64,000 nt of DNA from Diploscapter coronatus (lineage: Eukaryota; Nematoda; Chromadorea; Rhabditida; Rhabditidae). This document shows positions 55,278 to 64,000 of the stretch, one piece after another; positions within the stretch are counted from its first letter, which is position 1; every line of letters begins with the position of its first letter. The stretch spans positions 15,143,249-15,207,248 of the forward strand of contig OZ038423.1 in the NCBI GenBank assembly GCA_964036155.1, given 5' to 3'. The notes under the pieces were generated by a model. It had not been told where the DNA came from. It ran no database searches and saw only the letters and a list, made by a program, of their open reading frames with translations. The position numbers and the translations under genes were made by a program.

Positions 55278-58200
55278 GTTTGGATAGAAAGATTAGTGAT
55301 CATCATGAGTTTGGAAGGAAAACGAACGATGCAAATTTTAAGCTAAATTTCTCTAGCTGTTTCACAATGATGATTCTTTATAAGGCTAGTTTCGGTTTGT
55401 TGCGAAAGTTTGCCAAATTCACCTTGGCAGATTGCAAATTATGAACGAGAATGCACGTATTTTCGCCTAATGTTCTAATCAAACCTTTCGATTCTATTTC
55501 ATGAATATGCCAGTCTGCTTGCTTTGTCTATGTTTAAGCACATTGCGTGTGACTTTCCCTGACTGCCCCGGGCTGCAGGCGAATTGTAAAAGCCCGCAGT
55601 GCAAATTGACACGAATCGATCGATGGCATATTTACGAGGAAAACGATGAAAATTGGCCGGCCAAAACAATGAAAGGGCGAGGAAGAGAGAATGAGAAGAA
55701 GAGAAGCAGAATGTTCGGGAAAGAGGAGAAGAAGAGAGGCAGAGATGATCCAAATCGAAGCGGATATCGGAAATCGAACGAAGGATTTGATATATCCTTG
55801 ATCGAGATTACTTTGCAGAACAAGAACATACAGAATACAGAACATTGGTTATTATAGATGGAGAAATATATATATATATTTTAAATGCTTATAAAATACT
55901 ACACCAACACAGTTGGGAAACATTAGAAAAAAGAAGCTAATAAATTTGACAAGAATTCATTATCTAAGAAAATATTCATTTAAAAAAGAACAAAAAATTA
56001 CAGAATATTGAATATTAAACGTGATCTAGAGAGACATAAAAAATAAAATTCAATCGATGAGTAGGATTGTCCTGCATTCGATTAGCTACTCTTTGCAGAT
56101 TTCAGATGACTAATCTCGAATTTATCGCATTCGAAAATCTACAACAGAAAATCTGTTTTCGCCGCGCCTAATTAATCGATCGTCAAAATGAGAATATAAA
56201 CGTGAATTATGGAAATTTCTTGAAGTTCCAGGTTATGACGCAAACAATCGAGTATTGAACCAAATATTCTAGAAGAAATAAATATAGAAAGCAAGTGAAG
56301 AAAAATACAAATTGATTCAACACACACGATTGTACAAAATTCTATATCAAATAATCGATAGAAAACTGAAGCTGAAAGATACAAAAAATAGAGAATTAGT
56401 AACACATTTTACTCGAACCGGAAATGAGTTGAATTTGCAGCGGTTGGATGACCTGCTCATTTTGGGGTGGTGATATAAATGCGTATTCTGGGCTGACTAA
56501 TTGTGATGCTGCTGATGAAGCAGTGCAGGAAAGAGTTGAATGTGGTGATAATCAGGTAAAGAGAGGAAAAAAGGAGAGAAAGGTAAGAAAATGGGCAGAA
56601 GAAAGGGGAGAGACACACAGAGAAAGAAAGAAATAAAGAAAAGGGAGAGAAAGAAATGGAGGCAGCTGACTGACTGCAAGCTGCAGAACAAGAACAGAGT
56701 AATCGATTGATAGGGAATAGTGATGACAAAAAGAAGAAGAAAAGGAGAAGGGGAGCTGAAGCAGAAAGGAAAAAGGAAGGAGGTTAGGTAACACTGCCAA
56801 ACACTCGCAGGTCAGGCCGATAAGCATGTTACAGAATGATAAAAAGAAGATCCGTTTATGACTATTGTCTAGGAACAAAACTGACAGGGTGATAAAAGAA
56901 GAAGAACAATGGCAAAGTGCTACGATGATGCTCCAAAAATAAGTTCGAATAATGAGCTACAGAATCTAATCAAATAAAGATGTTGTAATCTTCAACAAAT
57001 TTTGGATTATATCAGGGTTTTTAGCCAAGGTTTCATCAGAAAAATGATTGTTGTCAATCGATAGAATATCCATCCTGCCAAGCTGTGCAGATCTGTTGGC
57101 TTTTCTAAGTTAGCCCTAGGGAAAAACTGTCATTGCATTCATTTTTAATCGGATTGAATGAGATCAGCGCGTACGCAAAATGAGCTGCAATCGCATTGAA
57201 TAGGCTGGTTAAATAATTCGTTCGAATTGGGATGGAAAGGGCAGATTTTAATGAACGAAATTGAAGTAAATGAATAAATGGATTTTAGATATCCAATCTC
57301 AATAGGGCTAAATTTACTATTCATAATCCCCGCTATATTTGCATATCATAAGTTGCTGCGATCGAAAGGTGAATCAGTCGTCCGAAAATTATCCAAATAA
57401 TGGCTATACTGTATTGCGGATAATTTATTCATCATGTCAATATTTTTTCTCCATTCATAATATCTTACGCGCTTTTAAAATTGAGTCCCCCGCGATTGTG
57501 CACAACATTACAATTGAAATGAAAGTGTCATTCATAAAATAAAATCATCTCGTGGGAAACATCCTGTCTACTGAGAAAAAAAAAAAACACACACACACAC
57601 ACACACCATAAAAACGATGATATTTTCGGTTTCTAACGGACTTATTTAGACATTTTTAAACCGGAAATTAATTTTCATGAGCAAATATCCCTAAAGTTGG
57701 CATATTTTTACGGTTTATTTTCTAATATCCGGATAGTTTTTCGATGGTTTGCCCAGACTAGAGTAAATTGAACAGCGTCGGAATCCAAAAGTATCGTTTC
57801 AGAAGAACATGAAAAGTCCGGAGGAGCGGAAGGATTGGGGCTCTTCTCATTGAAGGAAAAAAACACGCCTCCGGATGAAAACAAACAAAACAACGTAATC
57901 AACCCAATAATACAGAGCAGAAGGACCGTGTGTTAGAGCGAAAATGAGCAAAGTGTCCCGATGGACGAGGAAATTGATATACTGGGCGCAAAAATCGTCC
58001 TGAAAATTATCGAAAATATCTCCTTGCAAATAACTTTGACCAGAGTGACAATCGAGTAATCTTAAAAACTAATCTTACGGATTAAATTAACGACGTCTCA
58101 GCTTATTGGCGGAAAAAAATGATTGGAATAATCTAGATAAGCAGCAAAACGCAATATATGCAGAACAGTGCAGCTTGAAAGCTCGATTGTAGTTCGAGTC

Positions 58201-60736
58201 GAAAGCTTATCTTCATTTTCACCTGGGAAATAGTAATCGCAATCGCTTCATAAGGTTGGAAATTTTCACTAAACAACAAGTAGTTCACCTGTTCTTGAAA
58301 ATTCGATATTTTTAGCGAAATTAACATGTAATTTTCAGCTCTACAAAATATCGAAAAACCAGCTTTTCAAGGCGAAAATAGCATTATTGATTGAGTGAAC
58401 TGCATCCGATGAATTGTCAAATCTCAGTAGAAAAATCGCGAAGCGTACTGATATGGTATCGAATTGGGCAATTCGATAAATCATATCGCATTTCGATTGG
58501 CAATGAAAGAAGAAAGAAGCGCACGTCGTGATTGAATAATGCCTTATTTGATATTGAAAAAGAAGAGCAGAATAATTGTACAACAAAAGAGATGGGAAAA
58601 TAAGAGGGACAAGGTTAGAAAGGAGATAAGATAGAGGCAAGACAAGACAAGAGAAGAGAGGAAAAGACAGTCGGGTGACTGCAGCACTGGGGTAGTTCCT
58701 TTTAGGGGAAAGGGGTGGGTGGGGTACGACTGTTTGAGGGTGATCGATAAACGAGAGGAAAGGGGGAGAAGGGGCAAACTGTTTGGTGTTTGAAGAGAGT
58801 AAGAAGGGAGTTTTGCGGTAAGACACAACTGTCTTGAAGAGAAAAGAGGCAGGAGACAAAGATGACCCAGATACTCAAACAATCGGCCCGATCGCCACTG
58901 CCATCGCCTCCGAGACACCGTTCTGCGGTTCTCTCTGGGTCGACTGCCTGACTGCTTTTGCAGTAGCGCCCACGGGTAAAACACAGCGCGTTTTTAGAAA
59001 CAGGTGGTTTTCACGCTATTTGAGACTTCTTTGAAGCGAGTAACAAAGGTTAGAAGGCCAAAACACGCAAGGAAAGCTATTTTGCTGCGATAAATATTAA
59101 AATTTGGTCAATTTTCTAGTGAAGATCAACTTGATTATCATTAAAGAGCAAGAGACTAATTAGCGAACATAGCAAAAACTATCGGTTAAATTAGTTCCCA
59201 ATGCTAACTTATTATTCTGTCATGATCGGTATTTGTCGGATTTCCTTTAGAAATCATGAAAACAGACAACAAACGAAATGACATAATGCCATGAATTATC
59301 GTCGACTTTTTCACAACTTGTACTCATCGAATTGATCAGTCCAAACTTCCTCGTTTTTACGATTTACAATCCAACCAAACCATGACCAAATTTGCAAGGA
59401 ATTAGTAGAACTGTTCGAGAAATCGAGAAATTTGATTACGATTGACATAAACAATGAGTTTAATTGTTTGATTGCAATTGGAACAGAATACAAAGAAAGA
59501 AATATTAAAACATAAAAATCATCTATTCTTGATGAGTGGTAAAACTAGACGGGAAGTATCGTTTATCGTTATCATGCTCCTTTTTACTACTTCTCATCTC
59601 ATCGTCGGATCATAACCATCTTTTTATTTGCCACGTAAAATTTCGACATTGTGCTAAACAGTTATGAACATCTGCGTTACGAATTTTTATGTAATATTAG
59701 CAATTTTAAGATAAATACTATCTAGAAAGCAAACATCTAAACTTCATCTTACACATCCATTCTTCAGACCGATTCTTCTTTCAGTAATTTGTAAATTATT
59801 GCATTACGTCTATGTAATATTTCAATCGATTATTCTAATTAGTCAAGCATATCTGAACGATGTGGGATGATGGAAAGAGACGAAAGTAGCTTTCATCTCC
59901 TCTCGAGTAGTTTTGTTATAGACCTCTTCTCGACATTCGACTTTCACTTTGACATGGAATCAAATCCATTGAATCATTGAGTGAACCGAGATGTTTTGGG
60001 ACACGCCCTTAGTCTCGTTAGGAAAGGCGAAAGGGAAAGGGGGTAAAGAAGGATAAATAAACAGACAGGGCAAAGGACATGCAATTCATCATGGAGTGCA
60101 TTAATAGATCGGGTATAAAGGGCAAAAGTTAGATTGAATCGAGTCGATTTTAATAGAAAGGCTCAATGCAGAACGCATCAATAAACCACATTTATCATTT
60201 GAAAAGTTGTGATCTTCTTGGGAATTTTTCCACTTTTGAGATGTAATAATAGAGGCGAAGAAGAAATGAAGTGACTTTTCCTAAAACCAAATTTTGATTT
60301 AGAAAGCATTAGAAAAGTAAGTTTAATTTAAAAGAGTCGAATCGAAACTAAACTCGACATATTCAAGAAGAACCACATGAAACTGCACAGAAAACAGAAA
60401 AAAACGCTGTGCAAATAGTGGAAACTACTATTTTTCAGCAAATGAGTCGATCCTTGTCGAGAAGAGCAATTGAAAGTTCACCGTTTTTGAGTTTTTTTCT
60501 ATGGACAGATTAAATGTTCAATTTTTATCTATTTAGAAAGTTTAGAGAAGTTAATTGCGGATTAATTTAAGTTAAATGCGATTATACTAGTTTTTCATGT
60601 TTTATGATTTTTTTCAAATTTAAATTTCATATCATTTTATTAACAAACATTTTCGATATGGTAACAAAAACAATGTTCAAAACTTCTAAAAAAAAATTAC
60701 CTATTCTTCTACTCTCCTTTGATACATGACGATGGC
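55278..60736. other. gene-poor region with purine-rich tracts
   Basis: Plus-strand purine-rich tracts lie at about 55660-55750, 56550-56660, 56720-56790 and 58560-58800. They generate long, low-complexity Phe/Leu/Ser frames on the minus strand and Lys/Arg/Glu frames on the plus strand. I found no splice-consistent exons, signal peptides or RNA genes. The right end holds the mrpl-28 3' region, with a minus-strand polyadenylation hexamer near 60637. Confidence 0.4.
57576..57607. repeat. poly-A followed by (AC)n microsatellite
   Basis: Twelve A residues run directly into about ten AC repeats. Confidence 0.95.
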
Positions 60737-62433
60737 TTAGGGTTTCCTGAGCCGCTCAGCCAGTGGATTCAGGTACTTTCCAAGCAGTTTGTCTCCGAAT
60801 TTACTCTCCTCCGTCTTCGGCACAAATTCTTCCTCAGTCGTCTTCAGATCGGTGCCCGACTCTAACTTGGCTACCAATTCGCGTTCGAGTCTGAAAAATA
60901 AGAGCAATTTTCTGAGTTCATCTTTACTTAAATTTGATCTAAAATGACTGAGGAATAGATAGAAATCTGTATTTAGGATATTTTTTGTTGATATTTCGAA
61001 TTTGATCTACCCTGATACTGAGTAAGATTAAAAAAGCAACGTTGAATGACTAGAAAAAAAACATATTCTCCTCCCCCACTTGTATTTGAATGGTTCCGGC
61101 TTGATACTCTCCTCGATGTCCTGCTGTTTGGCAGCGGCCTCATTGAGCGTCAGCCCGACCCACTCTGCCTCCTCCTCGGGAACCCTGAACTCCTCGTACT
61201 TGGCTCCGATGTAGTTCCTTTTCTCCTCGTTGTCCAGGTAGAAATCGTCTCGAGCCAAGGCAAGCAGCATTTCACGTTTCAGACTGAAAAATAAATGGGA
61301 ATTATTTTGAAAAGAAGGGCAACTTCTTCAAAACTATTTCACCTTCAAACTAAATAAACTTTTCAAGTTTTCCAACAAGAAGGAAATTAAGAATCGTCCA
61401 AAGATGAATTTTTTATGATAAATTTCCTACATCAACGCGAATTTGGAGTCGAGATCGATTTCAGGACACCTGAGGATGTAGAAATCGAGACCACAGTAGG
61501 AGTCGATCAGACGTAGGGCTCGCTCTGTTACGATTATCTGAATTTGAAAATTGAACTTTGTGAATATTTTATTCCAAGGAAATAGAAAGATTAGTGAAAT
61601 AGGCATGACAAAGTTATACGAGATATGCAAGCAGGTACCCAAATAGAAACTAAAAAATCACCTTCATGTATTTGTCCAAAATCTCGGAATACACGATGTG
61701 GAATTTGAGTTTCGGAAACCAGAGAGTCGGTAGCCAGTGCCTACAAATAGATAAAATTGAGCAAATTAAAAAAAAAAAAATAAATAATAATAAATTATAC
61801 CTAGGTAGAACCTTCTTTTTTGTGTAGGGTTTGGATTCTCTCCATCCCTTCACAACTCGCTCCCCGCCCCACAGACCTTCGTCCTGTTCTGGAGTATGCA
61901 GGCCTGAATTCGTAATAGTTGAATTTATTTGAAGTTTTTTTTAGTTTCACAAAATGAAAATAGGATTCATTCAGAAAATTGGCATTGATGCCTATTTCTA
62001 ACAACTGAATATTGAAGGGTTGAAAAAGAAGTCTAAAACTAACCAACAATTGGATAATTTTCGACCTCGATTTGCACATTCCTCTTCGGATCCCAGACGT
62101 ATCGAGTTGTGGGAGGACTGAAAGTTCGTTCAAAAACTAACCAAGAAATAAAATCAAACCGGTAATGAATCGGAGAGCGATCGGCCAGCACGTGATTCTT
62201 CCAGTAGCGCATCTTGTAGTGCTCGGGCAGACGGTGCACTATTGAATCTGAATGAAAGTTTAAGGAATAAATAATAGAAAATATTTAGCGACTTAATAGA
62301 CCATTTTTAGCGAATATTTACCGGGGTTTTTCCAGATTTCCTCGTTCCTCCTGATTCGTTCGGCCTTGTCCCAAGTCACCACAGGTCGAGGCAGAGCTTT
62401 TGTTAGGTTCACCAAATTTTTTACCAACGACAT
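60737..62433 (-). CDS. mrpl-28: mitochondrial large-subunit ribosomal protein bL28m
   Basis: Eight exons close in phase to 306 residues: 62433-62322, 62247-62160, 62117-62044, 61903-61801, 61740-61662, 61537-61431, 61283-61080, 60890-60737. The order of motifs is that of animal MRPL28: LPEHYKMRYWKNH near the start, EGLWGGERVVKGW, WFPKLKFHIVYSEILD, RLIDSYCGLDFYILRCP, then LKREMLLALARDDFYLDNEE and RVPEEEAEWVGLTLNEA, nearly identical to the human region IPEEEAEWVGLTLEEA. A charged tail (LLGKYLNPLAERLRKP) extends past the human end. It is a structural protein of the mitochondrial ribosome. The N-terminus is basic and hydrophobic enough for a targeting sequence (MSLVKNLVNLTKALPRPV). An acceptor-like TTTTTCAG ten bases upstream suggests trans-splicing. 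Ribophorin II lies 670 bases upstream on the same strand. Confidence 0.95.
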
Positions 62434-63100
62434 TCCGTCGCCCTGAAAAGAAAAAATATATATATATATTTTAATTTACTTTCAAAAATTGACAGATATT
62501 CTCTTCGTTCAAAGCGAATGATTTTTCATAATATTTACGAGGAAGGAAATAAGTGAAGAGTTTATTAACTGTAGGGTAAAACAACACTTTATAAAATCCG
62601 TCTGATAAAAGAATAAAAAAAAACAAAAAAGGTGTAGCTTCCATAGTTATCGTCAAATCTAAGAACTACTCGATAAATAAATTTTAAAAATTCGAAACAG
62701 GTAATATTGAAGAGAAAAAGAAACAATAAATAAATAAAATCAAATTCGATTTTAAAAAATGGTCCTAAAACTGTTTGATGAGTTGAGAAGAGATATAACA
62801 ATAAAAAACAATACAAAAAATGAAAATCCCCGATGAAAATAACACAGACTCGATGATAAAACTGCAGCCTTCACAAGTTGAATGAATAGGCAATCTCCAT
62901 ATAATAAATATTTCAATAATTATTCAAAACAGAATTTTTTGGCATCTGCTGTATGAAGAAGTGTCCTTCTCAAGAATATGAATCGTGCAAAAACAAACTT
63001 TGAATTGACATCGAAAAAGAAAGGAACGGGTCCTGGAGGCAACGCAGAAACAAAGGCAGCCAATGCAGCGGAACGACGGGCGAAAAGTAGAAGTAACGGT
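62434..63100. other. intergenic between mrpl-28 and the ribophorin gene
   Basis: AT-rich, no exon supported. The 3' hexamers for the ribophorin transcript should be here. With a 667-base gap and an acceptor at the mrpl-28 start, a nematode operon is possible but not shown. Confidence 0.4.
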
Positions 63101-63664
63101 TTAGTCTTTCTTGGCCCTGAAATAAAGTTGAATTTCATGAAAAATATGGACTGTGTAAACTTTCCTCACAAACGCTATTTCTCGCTCATTTTTCTTCTCA
63201 CCGTTTTGGGAGAAATTTTTACACTTCAATCTTTAAGAGAAATTTACGCAGCCAAAATATGTTGGACGATAATCTGTTACTCCTGATCTAATTTTTGTTA
63301 TAAGATCTGAAATAGGAACTATTGTCCAACCCAATCCAATAAATAGCTTGACGATTAATTATCTATTATTTTTACTGTATTTTTGGTTAAAGTTTTTTCA
63401 GAACCAAGCATTGCAAAATCTTCTTAAACCTTTATAAAATTATAGAAAAACTAACTTATTCAAATTAGCGAGCGAGCGGAGCACCCTGTTTCCGGCGATG
63501 AAAGTGAAGGCTCCGATCAAGGCGAGATATTTGAGCGTCTCGAACATGTTGAGACGCAGCCAGAAGACGAAGTACAGGCCGAACAGACCGCACAGACCGC
63601 CGTGGAACAGAAGAGGCCACAGAGACAGCGGCAGATTGCCGAAGTTGATGCCGATTCCTAGCCA
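63101..63664 (-). CDS. ribophorin II (OST subunit), last two exons only
   Basis: Exons 63664-63456 and 63116-63101 encode the C-terminal 75 residues; the rest lies beyond the right edge. The sequence WLGIGINFGNLPLSLWPLLF, LCGLFGLYFVFWLRLNMFET, LKYLALIGAFTFIAGNRVLR matches the membrane part of animal ribophorin II (human: [25 protein letters not shown]). It has three hydrophobic helices. The last exon is 16 bases and adds AKKD, so the protein ends KAKKD, an ER-retrieval KxKxx signal. Ribophorin II is a non-catalytic subunit of oligosaccharyltransferase in the ER membrane, needed for N-glycosylation. The intron upstream of 63664 runs out of the window and carries a MITE. Confidence 0.9.
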
Positions 63665-63780
63665 CTGGAAAAAGAAAATAGAAAAATGGAATGAATATCT
63701 TTCCTATTCATATTTAACTAGACTTGCTCAGTCTTTCGGAAGATTTATAGCTTAAGGACGCTCGATTTGAAAATTTGCAT

Positions 63781-63980
63781 CGAATTCACCTTTTATACAT
63801 GCGATAAAACAAACCCGCGCTCCAGTTCTAAAACTCCCACTCCAGTCAAAAATGAGCGTTGTCTCTTCTTGTTTATAACGTGACGAAATAAGAAAAGGGG
63901 AAAACGCTCTTTTCTGAGTCGAGTAGGGATTTTTAGGGCTGGAGTGACTTGTTTTATCGCGCGTATAAAAGGCGAATTCG
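63781..63980. mobile_element. MITE-like element in a ribophorin II intron
   Basis: The left end CGAATTCACCTTTTATACAT and the reverse complement of the right end CGAATTCGCCTTTTATACGC match. The similarity continues through GCGATAAAACAA and weakly further in (CTCCAGTTCTAAAA facing CTCCAGCCCTAAAA). The element is 200 bp, strongly foldback and non-coding. Confidence 0.65.
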
Positions 63981-64000
63981 GTATTTCTTATTTTCTAAAA

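Noticed and set aside
55501..55857. Plus-strand frame of 118 codons
   Set aside because: Its second half is the Lys/Arg/Glu reading of a purine tract, and the first half has no recognisable feature.
58341..58984. Overlapping minus-strand frames of 172 and 146 codons
   Set aside because: Phe/Leu/Ser-rich readings of a purine-rich tract; two long frames overlapping on the same bases points to composition, not coding.
1..64000. tRNA, rRNA and CRISPR features
   Set aside because: I looked for tRNA-type GGTTCRANTCC loops with matching acceptor stems and for regularly spaced repeats and saw none; CRISPR is not expected in an animal nuclear genome. A dedicated covariance-model scan could not be run.

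Overview
The window is nuclear DNA of a nematode, most likely a rhabditid. It is AT-rich, exons are short, and most introns are 35-60 bases ending in TTTCAG-like acceptors. Several start codons sit directly behind strong acceptors, as expected for spliced-leader trans-splicing. The gene families also point to nematodes: a metallothionein of the MTL-1/MTL-2 type, an orcokinin-like (NLP-14/15 type) neuropeptide precursor, a C6-domain (DUF281) secreted protein and an SPD-2/Cep192-type centrosome protein. All gene models were assembled by eye from splice sites and reading phase. Exon lists run 5' to 3' of the gene; edges should be good to a base or two where phases close. No coding sequence was checked against a database. 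Layout: 1-2842 (-) 5' part of an unrecognised secretory-pathway protein; 3598-6524 (-) peroxisomal AMP-forming acyl-CoA/coumarate-CoA ligase; 7281-10268 (-) UNC-38-like acetylcholine-receptor subunit; 11026-11548 (-) metallothionein; 13674-16398 (+) mucin-like secreted protein; 16825-18312 (-) membrane protein with an MPEG1-like ectodomain; 19563-25683 (-) spd-2; 26798-28458 (-) GYF plus zinc-finger protein; 29383-30956 (-) C6-domain protein; 31570-32732 (+) cysteine-motif secreted protein; 33170-35714 (-) LBP/BPI family protein; 38593-39017 (-) small unrecognised gene; 39602-41178 (-) orcokinin-like precursor; 50234-53743 (-) yap-1 (Yorkie/YAP); 60737-62433 (-) mrpl-28; 63101-63664 (-) 3' end of ribophorin II (OST subunit). 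Gene-poor stretches lie at 41.2-50.2 kb and 53.7-60.7 kb. The genes do not form one pathway. They cover housekeeping (mitochondrial ribosome, N-glycosylation), cell division (SPD-2), Hippo signalling (YAP), neural signalling (receptor subunit, neuropeptides), metal handling, and several secreted proteins of immune or cuticle/gut type (LBP/BPI, MPEG1-like, mucins). The most notable signals outside single genes are: six introns that need a GC-AG boundary, in six different genes; many small terminal-inverted-repeat elements, some with target-site duplications (three hAT-like, one Mutator-like with a perfect 9-bp duplication); one element whose end coincides with a 3' splice site; and a 270-bp near-perfect inverted repeat at 37.0-37.3 kb.
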